A stretch of DNA of 64,000 bases from Limonium bicolor (GCA_023374045.1 CM041780.1:167205074-167269073), one strand, 5' to 3'; positions 1 through 12,593 are shown, numbered from the stretch's first letter. Notes: generated by a model from the letters alone, not told the origin. Translations and numbers: made by a program.

Positions 1-504
1 AGTAAAGAACTGAGATTAATGTTCTAATCGCAACTAGAGAACGGGGTCTAAGATAGTTAGCTTAGTGCATGATTGCTAGTTGGTACTTTGTGTTGAACGA
101 TATGAATAATATGATAACATTAATGAGAAATGTATTAACAGCTTATTGAAAATAGTTAGCTTGATTCTTGATCACTTGTTGTTTGGTGTAGTTTCGAATA
201 TCTACTGAAACAAGATCATGCAATAGCAAGTAAAATTACATAGAGGTTATGGTATTAATTGGTTGCATAGTTGAAACTAGAAAATAATTTGGTACTGTCT
301 ATTTGAAACAATACAACATCGTGTATAATGTTCATGGTATTTTAGTTGGTGAATGTTGGTATACCCTTTGGAACTCCAATATGTTGTTCTTGGTACACTG
401 TGTATAATGCAAACAATTAATTATGATGAAATAAAAACTCATTAATAAAAGTATATCCCATGAGCTTTCAAATATAACACTGACTCATGACCTTATAGTA
501 ATAT
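1..504. other. Intergenic AT-rich sequence, nothing recognised
   Basis: I see no convincing coding exon, RNA gene or repeat boundary here. Base composition is ordinary for plant intergenic DNA. Confidence 0.4.
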
Positions 505-1262
505 ATATTTCTGTCACTGGCTGTTATTGTTGACCAAATTATATTTGTTGACCAAACTAAAACTTCCCCTCCTTTGCTGGCGATTTCCTTACCCTTTTAT
601 TTTCTAGACTATCGTCGTTTCTTCATTGGCATTTCAGTCTCTCTGGTATGTTACCTTCTTGTGATTATGCTATGATTCTTGTTCCCAATTTGTTCTTCCT
701 TGCTTGTGATTTGGCTGTAAGATTGTCGAAGGATTTGACTTGACATTGCTTGCGGTTGGCACTGCTTGAAGAATAGATCATCAGAGATGACCTAAATTCT
801 CTAATAATCACAAACCCTGGATATCACTAATTAGGGGAAGATAAAATTGTAAGCTACACTCGTACACAAACAGTGTCAAGCACTATCAAAATCTGTCACC
901 ATTAATGGCGATAGTGAAATCACAAACCAGAGATAACGAAATCCATCACCAACAATGGTAAAATCATAAGCAGTGCCACAGGAAATCACAAGAAATGTCA
1001 AGCCTAAATCATTCGACAAACTTACAGCCAAAACGCAAGCAAGGGATGGAGCAGGAATTGTGAGAAGGTAACACACTAGAGAGGATGAAATCACCAGCGA
1101 AGAAACGACAATATCGAAGAATCATACACGTGGGATTTTGGGCTAGTTTTTAATTTCCGTACTAAGGCCTATTTGGTAGAAACGATAAGGGAAATAAGAA
1201 AGCCAATGGTCAATGACAGTGGTGGACAGAAATATGACAATATGGTGACAGAACATATAATA
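505..1262. mobile_element. Degenerate foldback (long inverted repeat) element
   Basis: The left arm (about 606-775) and the reverse complement of about 940-1125 share an order of words: GTCGTTTCTTC, GTTACCTTCT, TTGGCTGTAAG, TTGTCGAA, TTGACATT, GGCACTGCTT. The outer ends also match in inverted orientation (TTCTGTCAC near 510, GTGACAGAA near 1248, with TTGACCA beside each). This is the layout of a non-autonomous DNA transposon with long terminal inverted repeats. No clean target duplication was found, so ends are approximate. Minus-strand frames in the right arm are by-products of the repeat. Confidence 0.5.
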
Positions 1263-1523
1263 TTATAAAATCATGGGTGGGAAATGTAAATTCGTTAAAG
1301 GTCACAAGTGGACAATGTATTTTTTCTTTTAAATAAACATTGCTTCAATTTAACTGAATATATATATATATATATAGAAACCCAGAACTTGTATCTACAA
1401 TGACATCGCAATGAGACACATGGCACATATTTACAGATGCAGGGGCCAAGCTCCTCACACTCTACAAAATGAATATGGTTTGTGAATTTTAAATTCTTCC
1501 ATATCAGGCCCACCTAGTCTATG

Positions 1524-3000
1524 TGTAACACCCTGGATTTTCTAACCTTTTATTTGGTCAATTTGTTTTTCCAGTTAAAGTTTAATTTTAATAAGCAGCG
1601 GAATCAAATCCTAAACCCGGGGCATTATTGCCACACTCACAAGTGCTAAGGCCTAAATAATTAACTCACTGACGACCTATTATTATTAATAAAGTAAATA
1701 CAACGCCTATTAAAATAATTTCTTACAAATGTAGAATTATCAAGCCAAAAATAAAATTCAACTATAAATAATCAGCCTATGTGGAGTCGCCTTCCCAAAC
1801 CCCAAGGACTTCATCAGTACATGTGGCAGAAATCCAAACAACCATAGAAAGGGCCACGATAAAGTCAAAAAAACTGAGTAAGCTACCACTACACTCTGTA
1901 AAAATATTTTCTCTTTTGAAAACCATTTAACGATATAACCACAAACACACAATTTATTTCAATAATATTAACACACAACAATAAAATTATCAATATGGTA
2001 GAATACTCCATGATTTCTTATTAACTCAAGAATATAGTTGTCCATTTCATTTAATTATCTTCCTTGTCCCAACGCGCAGCCAGGACAAAACAACTTTACT
2101 TTCTCTTTGGGTACAACACGCAGCTATAACCCGGACCCCAACACGCAGTCGGGAATCCAACCAAGCCACTAAATCCTTAAGTGTGCACACCCCCAATAGT
2201 TCAAAAGACTACGGAGTAGAATTAGGGCTAACTGTGTCCTAATGCGGCCCATAGTATCTCAAACTTATGCGTCCTAGTGCGGCCCGCATATATTTTCTCA
2301 TTCATGTGTCCTAATACGGCTCACATGCACCATGGTTTTCTCCTTTTTCAATTATTTGACAGATATTATCATTCATCACTTAATCTCGTCATAATCCACA
2401 CTTTCAACACAAATTCATTGTGCATTAATAAATCATGGTGATTAAATAATTTCATTTTCACACAACAATTTCCACAATAATTCAGACTAATCACTTTTAT
2501 AATCAAATAACCATATAACCATTAATCCAACCATAATATACTCAATATGTTAGTTCAACAATCATTCAGTTTCAAACCACAATCATACACACAAATTTCA
2601 CATCCATTGTAAAATGTTATTTTTACGAAGGTGTTAAAATCCAGTGAACGCAGTAACTTACCTGGTATTTGGCTACGATTCACTTCAACTAAGCACTTAA
2701 TCAACTTTACTGCTCCTCGTTTACAAATTCAGATCCTATAATTTTCCATTTTCGGGTCTTGTTGAAGAGAGGAAGATAGTAGAGATGATTAGGGAGTTTT
2801 CTTTCTGTATTTTGTGTGTATGAGAAGAGTTGGGTGTTGTGTGTATTTTTTTTTCCTGAGTTTCTGAACGGAGAGAAGTGAGTCATGAGAGATGAGGGAG
2901 AGAGATGGGTAGGTTGAGTGGTATAGCAGATGGGGATATATATATATATATATATGGAAAGCTGGAAGGAAATTGAAGAGATTGGAATACAAACCGATCA
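1524..3000 (-). mobile_element. Probable LTR fragment of a Ty3/gypsy element
   Basis: The block opens with TGTAACACCC and has CAGCGGAA about 80 bases inside. The minus-oriented LTRs at 12594 and 21006 have the same arrangement. On the minus strand there is a TA-rich TATA-like stretch near 2936-2956, then a leader, then a splice-donor-like AGGTAAGT near 2658-2665, a layout also seen in the solo LTR at 57573. Three copies of a GTCCTAATGCGGCCC-like motif lie at about 2236-2325. The far end was not found, so this may be a truncated solo LTR. Confidence 0.4.
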
Positions 3001-3853
3001 TTCAGTAAAGAAACTTAAAAGTCTTTAATTAAGTGGAAAACTAGGAGTTAGGAAATGTAAAAAGTTAAAATTGATTCTCTAATTAAAGTTAGGAAATATC
3101 AAAGGATAAATCCAATAAATTAAAAAGACTTATTAAATGTAGTAAAACCAATAATAGCATTAATATCGTATTATTATTATAACTACGTTATAAACAATAG
3201 TAACACCCTAGAAATACGAAAAGTTAGAATTGATTAATTAAATAAAATAAAAAAACACCAAAGGATGCAACCGACTTATTGAAACTAACTTATTTAGTGT
3301 ATGTATTAAAATCAACACTATCATCATTATAATAAGTTATAAATAGATAAATACACTAAAATAATAGTAAACACACATGGATCATATTATTACATCGAAA
3401 ATCATAATCGACGTATTTTGAATCGGGTTATTTATTAAAACAAATCACTTTTATTAATACTATATAATATGCTCGTAAATTATAGTATAATCTTCATAAA
3501 CTACTTATTATATTTGCGAACTAATATACTACTAAACTATATAATAGATGTACTTTGAATCAACAATATTATTTGAATCATATCATTATTATTATAACTT
3601 CATTTTTAATAAATAAACATACCAAGTTAACTAGAGAAATACAAGGATCATTAATACGAAGATAAAAATCACCACTACTATAGTTTTAAAACAGATTATT
3701 TTACTAACCGCATTATCTTAATTAAATACTGTATAAGATGCTCGCAAACTATATAATATATCCGTAATCTATTTTATATTGTAATTATAAATGATCCCAT
3801 AAACTATGTAATATATTTGTAAACTATATAATATACATATAAACTACATAATT
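3001..3853. repeat. Very AT-rich stretch with degenerate ACTATATAATAT repeats
   Basis: There is no gene. From about 3460 to 3850, short words such as AACTATATAATATA and GCTCGTAAAT/GCTCGCAAAC recur every 25-60 bases, indicating decayed local tandem duplication. Confidence 0.45.
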
Positions 3854-4134
3854 GGGTTCGTTTGGGGACAGCTGCTGGGGGCTGCTGCTGGGTCCTGCTG
3901 CTGGAAATTGAGAAGTTGTTTACTGATGGTTTTACAGAAGCTGACAGCTGCTGGTTTAGTGTTTGGTGGATTGTGTTTTAAAAAGTAGAGGGGAAATTGA
4001 GAAGCTGTCAGCTGATGATTTTGTAAAAGCTGTCAGCTGCTGGTTTTGGGTGTTTGGTGGAAACCTGCTGATTTTAAAAATTGAGAAGTTGTCAGCTGCT
4101 GGAAGCTTGAGAAGCTGTGTCCCCAAACGACACC
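3854..4134. mobile_element. MITE with TCGTTTGGGGACA terminal inverted repeats
   Basis: The left end reads GGGTTCGTTTGGGGACAGC, and the right end read in reverse reads GGTGTCGTTTGGGGACACAGC. Inside are repeated GTCAGCTGCTGG words and a direct repeat of about 50 bases (near 3923-3970 and 4012-4062), both ending in GTGTTTGGTGGA. The target duplication is not clear, so the superfamily is unassigned. The open frame starting at 3963 lies inside the element and is not treated as a gene. Confidence 0.6.
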
Positions 4135-4540
4135 AATATATGTATTTTGAAATTTAGGGGTATTTCACTATGGATTCAATCCACAAACTAGGAAGAGTCA
4201 CACAGGAAGAGAGAAACAGTAAGTCAGTTACCCTGCTAACATCTGTGAAGTGCGTAAATAAATCCATATTGGTTGTCCACGCTTCATCATGATCATAACC
4301 AAAACTAGTTACTAAAAGAGACCTCTCCACCTGTAATGAGATTAACCTTAGTGGCTCTATTCCCTGTGACAGATGAGCACCATTTATGGAAGCCAATAGG
4401 ACCATGAAGTATAAAAAGAATAGCATTGGATGAGATTATTCATTTAGTTTGTGATCTGGTATCTGTTTTTGAAAATAGAAGAGGAAAAACAGTTCTATAC
4501 TGTTACGAAACATATCAAGATACACTGCATTTTTTTACCT
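4135..4540. other. Unassigned spacer between two MITEs
   Basis: A 90-codon minus-strand frame crosses this stretch (4154-4426). It has no recognisable domain, homologous motif or splice context, so I do not call a gene. Confidence 0.3.
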
Positions 4541-4812
4541 GATCAGTAGGGCTCCCGGTGATTATGGAGGCCCTGTTTTAAAAAACTTAATTTGAGTTTA
4601 TATTATGTGTCATTCTTGAAACATTTTTCTAGTAATTGTAAATTCTAAAACAAAAATAAAAATATAAAGAATGAAAGTATATAATTACAAACAATAATAT
4701 TTGATCTATCTAATAATTTTTTTCTAAATTATAAAACCAAAAAAATAAAAATATATACATATTAAAAAAAATGGGCCCCCAAAATATTGGGGGCCCTGTG
4801 CAGGAACACCAC
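4541..4812. mobile_element. hAT-like MITE with GGGCCC-rich ends
   Basis: Both ends carry inverted copies of a CAxxGGGCxCCC...GGGGGCCC-type motif (4552-4577 and 4771-4802) around an A/T-rich core. The same end type occurs in the better bounded element at 6744-7031. No clean 8-bp duplication was seen, so the ends are approximate. Confidence 0.45.
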
Positions 4813-6743
4813 CTAAACTTGCTCAATTTAACTGAATATACATATTGAAATGAGTTGGAGATCATAAGGAAGAATTAGTTGCACACCAAGCCCTTGAAGC
4901 GTTAGTTTTGGATTGATTGAGTTAATCTCAAACAAGGTGTATCGACCAACAGGATATTAGGGGACCCTTTGAAGGATGATACCGTTAGAACCGAGCCAAG
5001 AACTAAGATGGTGGTTAAAGCTCGTAGCTCAGTAGACATGGCAAGGAGTTACTAAAGATTTATCCAAGATTTCTTTAACTTAGGAGGGAGGTATGGATTG
5101 TGTGACATGAGGAGTGTAGGAGACGCTTTCCAATGTTGAAGGATTTGTTAATATTCGCACTGGTATCGATTATTCCTAAGACTGAGATATCTTCAAGAAC
5201 CAAAATGAGATGCATCATTGCTTATATCTCCTGTCGGGCGAAAGAAGTAGAATGAGAATATATAAGGTCATAATAGCTGTTTACCCAGTAAGGAGCAAGT
5301 GCTCAAATGGGAAATTAGTACATACAATCTGACAGCCAGAAACTGGGGTTGAGGAGGAATTGATTAGAGTAAATGGTGGATTGTGTATCCTTAATAGCAG
5401 TTCAAGTTTAAAGAAAAGAATCTACAGGGAATACATTGTGTATCAAGAATAGGGGCATGCAATTTTATTGGGTTGATTGGGAAATACATTATTGAATGTG
5501 TGACATAGAGCTTGACCTATCAGGAGAGAAGATTGAAGCATAAGAGACTTAAGGGGCTGTTGTAACCCATACCTGATTTAGAATGAAAATTGAGAACGTA
5601 TTGAGAAATTTTGGCAGTTGGATTGCTGCCAGCTAAGGGGAACCAAATCCGAACTCGATAATCGTGGAAAACTTGTGGAAAGAAAAGAAAATTTTAATTT
5701 CCATAAAAGATACACGAACCGTTCCACAAGGAGATTATTAGACACCATAATATTTGATATGGATTCTTAATTCTTCAATAGATTGTGAAAATAAGTACAA
5801 GAAGTTGTGGAGTACAGGGTTGAAGCTAGTACTATATGTCATCCTCAGATAGATGGTCACACTAAGAGAACCATTCAGAGATTAGAGGATATATTGTGTG
5901 CATGTACTTTGAGTTTTTAGGACACTATTGTTCTGGAACAAAACCAGCCAAAGCTTGTTCCTAGACACCAAATAACAAGAACAACTAAAGCAAAAATGCT
6001 CAAACGATTCGTTGAAATATGAGAATCTGGAAATCACAAAGAGGGACTTGGAACTCGCGATGAACGGCCAAGTCTTCCTCGAGGTATAAATTGTGAAGAG
6101 CGTCTTCAAGTGTGGGAAGAAGGGCAAATGAAGCCCAAATGATGTAGGGTCGTACATTGCACGAAGCGTGTAGGCCCATTGTTATACAGGTTATACTTAC
6201 CTGCAGAGTTAGGGAAATATATGACAATTTCTATACTCTTTGACTCAATTAATAGGTAGCCCATTCATTCTACGTATTAATTAAAACCTAAGAGACTAGA
6301 GCTGAATGAAGCTCTGTGATATTTTGAGACCCCACCTTGTATATTTGGTTCTAACATCATATAAACTAGAGACACAATCGTTACAATGATGAGAGTGATT
6401 CCATAAGTACTTAGTATCTAGCGCTCTGATTTGATGAGCGTCTCTGATATGTGAGGTACGTGGGTGTAACCCCTTTTTAAGGGGGGTAGGGCCACTAGAT
6501 ATTGTCGTGGGGTTGTGTTGTTGATTGTATTTTTGTGATGAATTGGTATTTGTGGACAAACATTGTGGCACTTTGGTGCATAACACCTTAGCGCATGTTG
6601 GTTGGCTTGTATTGATTAAGGCATTTCAATGTCTGTGAATGGGTTATGGTATTTTAACATATATCGATTGATTGGTAAAGTTGTGGTTATATTCCACATA
6701 TGGTTAGTGTGGCTATGTCCCACACATGGGTATAAGTGACATG

Positions 6744-7031
6744 CATGGCCGGCTATGAGCCTGTGCAGCCAGGGCAATGGAACAGGGCCCCCCTAATTAT
6801 GGGGGCCCAATTTTTTTTGTTCCCTTTAGATTTTTGTCATAAAAAAAATTATACAAGCGTCTAAATTTATCTTAAATGAACATATTTTAATTTTATATTT
6901 AAGATATTCAAAATTATAAATATAAATGCATAATTTGATAAGATAATTTTTCTATTTATATAATTTAATTTTATAAAGGGTCTCATTTTAGATTTTAGCA
7001 CGGGGCCCCGAAAATTACCGAGACGGCCCTG
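6744..7031. mobile_element. hAT-type MITE, 288 bp, 8-bp target duplication GTGACATG
   Basis: The element starts CATGGCCGGCT and, read from the other end, CAGGGCCGTCT. It is flanked on both sides by GTGACATG (6736-6743 and 7032-7039), an exact 8-bp duplication as expected for hAT transposition. GGGGGCCC-rich subterminal sequence resembles the element at 4541-4812. It sits within the decayed gypsy element, so it arrived later. Confidence 0.8.
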
Positions 7032-7261
7032 GTGACATGGTATGTGAGAGCTCATGGTAAAGATGACATGACGCACATTGGTACGGTGGTGTATAAAGAA
7101 GTTGTGATCTTGTTGGTAATTGTGAATGTTAATTTACATAGGAATGTTACGCGGTATGAGACTGAGATGGGAATCAGTTGAACCTGGTTACACAATTGTG
7201 TTGTGCTTAATGGTGAATAAATTGTTATGATTGTGATTAGATTTATTATACTAGTCCGTGA

Positions 7262-7470
7262 ATTGACTGTTAAATGACTAGAAGCAAGTAGGGTAATAAT
7301 TGAAATTGATAAAACTGTCTGTTTATTTGAATTGGACGTGCGAAGTTGAACTTAACCCTGGTCAGGTCAAGTGATACAGAGCACAAATTGGGGTGGAAGG
7401 ATAGTTCAACACTTACACTGACCACGTAAGGGTTGGATGATTCCCGAAGCTCCCTACAAGTGGACACTTA
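7262..7470 (+). repeat. Block conserved between two gypsy elements, upstream of the 3' LTR
   Basis: About 200 bases here match the reverse complement of about 16130-16330 in the complete minus-strand element. Shared words include ACACAAATTGGGGTG, AAGGATAGTTCAACACT and CTCCCTACAAGTGG. In both elements the block lies between integrase and the 3' LTR in element orientation. When translated, both copies have stops at corresponding places, so it is probably not protein coding. Confidence 0.6.
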
Positions 7471-10400
7471 AATAGCAAATAGTGTGTTTGGATTGTGGAA
7501 GCGTGGAGTAGTGGTGTTGATGTTAGGTGATGCAATCATATACAGTACATTGATATATGATATGAAACAATCATGTTACACTTATTGGGTGAACACAAGA
7601 TGCATACATATATGTTAGAACTTGATTCCCTAGATAGAGTTGATTAGAGAACAAGCGACTTCGGGATGAAGTCTTTTTAAGGGATGTAGACTGTAATATC
7701 CCTAAGATTTATTAAATAAATAAAGCTTAATTAAATAATTAATTAAGTTAAAATAATCAATTAAGGTTAAGAATGTTATTGAGATGAATTATTTAAATCA
7801 TACACTTAAGAGATTAATTTTATAAACGGACATGATAATTAAAGAGGTTAATAAACCTTACATGAAATAACGAAATAAAAGAAAATAATTAGAGACAATT
7901 TTTAAAAAATAAAGAAATGTACAATACTCATAATTAGGTGAATAATGAGTATTCACCGGTAAGCTTAATAGAAGGAGAATAAATAAATATTAAGTCGTAT
8001 AACTGAAAGTACGTTACATGAAATAACGAATTAATAAACATTATAAAGGAAGAGAATTAAATAATAAAATTGTACAATTTATAATACATAATAAGTCTTA
8101 AAACAATGTTATATAACATTTCGAGATTTAATAACGAGCCCGAACATTTACGAAACTAATTAGAGGTTTAGAAGCTGACAAATAAGTCAATCGGACATAA
8201 ATTTCCTCTCATTGGACCATTGGGCTGATTCAGAAACAAATAAACAAAAATAATAATAAAAATGGGCCGACAATCCCATAAGAGAGCCGGCCGACCCAAT
8301 TCCCTCTCTTTCACTCACGGTAATTTTGTCAACCCTAACTAATGAATTATTCTCTAATTATCTTCCAACCCTAATCCTTCTTATCTGTTCTCTTCTTCCC
8401 CTGGAAAATCGCCGCCGACCTCCTTCTTCTTCAGTACAATTCTCTTCTCTTCTTTCTTACGTTTTCTTCCCTCTTCTTCTACAAGCATCTCCTTCTCTTA
8501 CAGATTAAGCAAATAAATCTCTATATTTCTTCATCTGCTGCAACCCGAACCGGCGCCCTCTCTTCTTCCTCCTTCTCACGCCACCTTCTTCGATCTTCTC
8601 TCTGAACTCGAGTCTGAAACGAGAAGCCAAACTTTCGAGCCCCAAGTCCCAGTTGAAGCTAGAGCCGAGAGGAGAAGGGGAGGAATCAAAAGTTAGAGCT
8701 TCATTTGGTCAAGACGGGAGGAGGATTCAGGAAATTGAACGCTCATAGCAAGGTGTGGATGATGATATACTCATGGTTAGGACACATTATAAAGCTGCAT
8801 ATTCCAAGTATATTGTTGTGTGATCCGAATGGCCCGAAGGTTATCTCGGGTCCGGATAAATTATGTGTTGTGTGACAAGATGATATTGATGTTTATTTTT
8901 CTGCATGATACTATAATGTTTATTTAGCATGATTGTTGGAAATGGTACCTCTGCTAATTTTTATGTGATATGTGGGCACGACATGATTTGTGCGATCGTT
9001 TGATAAGAGAATGGGTTGTATGCCAATTGAGTACTCTAACCTGCTAAACTGGATAGAGATACATGTGGTACCAAATTATATACATTAAGCGAATGTGTTA
9101 CCAATGAGTAACTTGGAAAGAAACGTAACATGATGTTACAATATTATGAGGTGGAAAGATTGGTTGTGATGTTATGGTATTCCTTCTTAAGAATGATTCT
9201 AGGGAAGAAATTGGAAAGACCTTGATAAGGCACTAACACTATGATTTATATGATCTGTGTTTTATATGTATGACTACCCTAACTAGTACTTGGCTAACAG
9301 GGTAGAATGGGGATTATGAGAGTAGCTTAGGAACAAGAATACCTATGGGGTTCTTGGTCACGCGTTATGGTGCATCGAGTGGATGACGACTAATCGGTCC
9401 ACTCAATATTGGTATTGGTATGACGAGCGGATGACGACTAACCGGTTCACTCAGATATTGGTATGATTCAACGAGGCCGATGTGCTCGTTGACTTGGTAA
9501 GGGCCACTGCCCAGGTTGACCCATCTTCGAATAGGGTACGTGTCACTTCCTAATACGTGACACGGGTGAAATTATGTGAGGACACACGCGATGAGAAATT
9601 GGAGGATCTCTAACTTTCTATCAACCGCCGGATGGCACTGACAACGACTGACTTGTTCTGATCTTTATGTATGGAATTTGAATATGATGAATGTGTTGCT
9701 TATGTTATTTATGTCTTGTTTTGGTATATGATATGTTTTGTTGCTATGTTCAATTTTATTTTGTTAAGCATGTCTGTTATATACTTATAAACCAGAATTT
9801 GCATGAAATGAACCTGCATGCTCACTTGGCCAATACCTGGGTTAATTTTGAGGGTTCAGGAAGATTGCATGATGACATACTCAGTAGCTGGGCTGACCCC
9901 TCCAGCAATGTTTTTTCAGGTATGGATTGGAAATTCAAAGACGAAAGCGGGATGGGGTAGATTGATGTTTTGGGTTTCTGGTAAAATTTTGGCTAAGTCC
10001 TAAGTAGTAGAGTTGCTCACAGTTGTAGTTCAGATTTGAATTAGACTGTTATCTGGTAAACTATCTCTGTCGTCACAATGTTTTGGTCAGTTGTTGGTTT
10101 TTGGTTTTGGAGGTCTTGTCACGTGCATTGGGCACGTGGCGGCGGTAACATCTCTTTTTGGCGCATGTGTATAATAGACTTCCACCGTAACCAGGGGCGA
10201 AGCCAGAAACTAACAGTTAGGGGGGCCAAAATTATTATTAAATTGTTAATAGAAAAATATAAAAAATTTATATTGTATAAAATTATATATAAAAATGATA
10301 GGTAAATATGTGCAATTATCGAATTATATAAGTAAAATATTTAATATTGTCATCGATATATCAGCATCATAAAATAGAGTATTATATTAGGAAATGAAAA

Positions 10401-10879
10401 TCGTTATTGCCTACATGCTACAAATGCCATATAAAAAAATAAGTCATGAAATGATGATACTAATAACTTAGCAAGTCTTTTAAACCTATACATTAATCCA
10501 AGAAAAATCATAAATAAACTTAAGGGAAAATTCACAATATACCCCTGTTTTCTTTTGTAATTCACAATATACCCCTTTTTCGAAACTTTGTCACAAGATA
10601 CCCCTGTTTTCTTTGCTAATTCACAAAATGCCCCTTTTTAAAAACGGCGTCAAATATTCTGTTAACCTCCCCTGGAAAATGACTATTTTGCCCCTGACTC
10701 GTTTTTTTTTTTTTGAAAAATTCAGTTTTTTTATCTACTTTTTTTTGAAAAATTTTAAATTTTATAATATACTCCCTATTTAAGTTTGTTGTTCACGAAA
10801 TACCCCTGTTTATGTTTTGAAGTTCACAAGATACCCTGTTTATGTTTTGTAGTTCACGAAATACCCTTATCACCCTGAT

Positions 10880-11035
10880 GCCCTCGTAAAGCATCGCCTA
10901 GTTTTCTCTTGTTTTTCATGTGCCCTCAGCCTCTTCATAATCCCAGGACAAATGTTGTTTGCATTCCAGTTCTCTGAGATTTCTTGTCTCTCGGAATGTC
11001 TCACCAATAGCTGAGTACGAATCTCTGTCATTCAC
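10880..11035 (-). pseudogene. MULE transposase exon fragment
   Basis: On the minus strand an open frame of about 45 codons follows an AG acceptor-like site near 11030. It contains EIRTQLLVRHSERQE followed by NICPGIMKRL and RAHEKQEKTRRC. This resembles the region of plant MuDR-type transposases just before the SWIM zinc finger, where EEIRxxLMxRxxxKRE and a (D/N)ICPRIxKKLExxK motif are usual. The match is to my memory of the family, not a search. The right arm of the palindrome lacks about 105 bases covering the ICP part. The catalytic domain is absent. Confidence 0.6.
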
Positions 11036-11200
11036 AATTAGACATAATTATAATATATGACCAGAGACAAACTAGTATAGCATGGATTATTTACATAGTT
11101 AGGTAAATACATTCAAGTAAAGAGTAGATTGATTTAGTCATGTGGACAAACAATAATGTCACAGGCATTGGGTTTAAAAAGGCTATCTCTTGGTCGAACT

Positions 11201-11363
11201 CAGTAGTGGACCAGAACTTTTGTTTAGGGGGGCAAAAAAAATTTTGACGCTATTGTTCTTTAAAACATTATGTTATTTTGTATTTTTCAAAAAATTTTAA
11301 GAGCATTTTGCAAATTTTCAAAAGTTTCGGAGGGGGGCCTTCCCCCCTTTGTGTCCGTCCCTG
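11201..11363. mobile_element. hAT-type MITE, 163 bp, inside the palindrome
   Basis: Ends are CAGTAGTGGACCAGAACTT and, in reverse, CAGGGACGGACACAAAG. The flanks GTCGAACT (11193-11200) and GTCAAACT (11364-11371) agree at 7 of 8 positions, as for a hAT duplication. A partial inverted copy lies at about 11440-11600 in the other arm, including the flanking GAGTTCGACCAAGAGG. It was therefore present before the arms were duplicated or gene-converted. Confidence 0.7.
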
Positions 11364-12593
11364 GTCAAACTTGTGTTGTGCCAAGCACTCTAATGGGATA
11401 TCGCTCAGATATTTGAATGCACCAAAATCCATCTCCCTAATGCCCACCCCCCCCCCACCCCGAAACTTTTGAAAATTTGTAAAATGCTCTTATAAATTTT
11501 TTAAAAATATAAAATAACATAATGTTTTAAAGAACAATAGTGTCAAAAAAAAAATTTGCCCCCCCCCCCCCAAACAAAAGTTCTGGTCCGCTACTGAGTT
11601 CGACCAAGAGGTAACCATTTTAAACCCAATGTCTGTGACATTATTGTTTGTCCACAAAATTAAATCAATCTACTCTTTACTTGAAGGTATTTACCTAACT
11701 ATGTAAATAATCCATGCTATACTAGTTTGTCTCTGGTCATATATTATAATTGTGTCTAATTGTGAATAACAGGGATTCGTACTCAGCTATTGGTGACGAT
11801 GCTTTACCAGGGCATCAGGGTGATAAGGGTATTTCGTGAACTACAAACATAAACAGGGGTATCTTGTGAACTTCAAAAAAACAGGGGTATTTCGTGAACA
11901 ACAGACTTAAATAGGGGTATATTATAAAATTTAAAATTTTTCAAAAAAAAGTAGCTAAAAAAACTGAATTTTTCAAAAAAAAAAAAAGTCATGGGCAAAA
12001 TAGTCATTTTCCAGGGGAGGTTAACGGAATATTTGACGCCGTTTTTAAAAAGGGGCATTTTATGAATTAGCAAAGAAAACAGGGGTATCTTGTGACAATG
12101 TTTCAAAAAAGGGGTATATTGTGAATTACAAAAGAAAACAGGGGTATATTGTGAATTTTCCCTAAACTTAAATAGATATCTAACTTACAACATATACCAA
12201 CTATTTTGACTTAAAAAAAGACTAATTGCTCTCTTATTGATAAAAAAATATTTTAAAAATTAGTAAACAAGCATTTAAGATAATGATCAAATGATTAAGA
12301 AGTCATGCAACTGTACTGAAAATTAGAAACTACAAGTTTTATTCCTGCCGGTTGACGTAATTGTGTGACCTACACTTGGTTTAGTTTTGTAAAAGATTGT
12401 TTCTTAGAAAATATTATAAATACAATTATCAATGAATAGTCAAAATAAAATTTGATAAATGAAATCAATAATTGAGAATAATTATAAATTTTCAAAAATA
12501 TTCTCCTAGGTAGAGTAATTAGAAAAAAAATATAATTAAGGACATTTAATACTTAGTTAGGTGACATTTGATTGGACTTTGTTAGATTAAAAC

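Larger units (their letters stand above)
4841..7691 (+). pseudogene. Decayed Ty3/gypsy (Tekay/Del-like) pol and 3' untranslated region
   Basis: Pieces of gypsy polyprotein are readable in broken frames. RFIQDF near 5053-5073 corresponds to the conserved YYRRFIxxF segment after reverse transcriptase. A WKIENV-like relic of the start of integrase lies near 5580. An integrase core segment matching HPQTDGQTERTIQ lies near 5838-5900. A segment like VFLKV..KSVLKFGKKGK..P.xIGP lies near 6070-6180, typical of chromovirus integrase C-termini. Stops and frameshifts are frequent. The block ends in a purine tract just before the LTR start TGTAATATCCC at 7692. The 5' part is missing upstream of about 4.84 kb. 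A hAT element (6744-7031) has inserted into it. Confidence 0.7.
10524..12162. mobile_element. Mutator-like palindromic element, 9-bp target duplication TAAACTTAA
   Basis: The element begins GGGAAAATTCACAATATACC and ends with the inverted copy. TAAACTTAA flanks it exactly (10515-10523 and 12163-12171). The 9-bp duplication and long inverted arms point to the Mutator superfamily. Arms of roughly 0.75-0.85 kb pair along most of their length around a centre near 11364-11445. Each arm has several copies of an ACCCCTGTTT-type module. The left arm also holds a transposase exon relic that the right arm mostly lacks. A hAT MITE inserted in the left arm has a partial inverted counterpart in the right arm. 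Confidence 0.8.

Noticed and set aside
4154..4426. 90-codon minus-strand frame starting MLFFLYFMVLL
   Set aside because: It could resemble a signal peptide at its start, but there is no family motif, conserved cysteine pattern or splice context.
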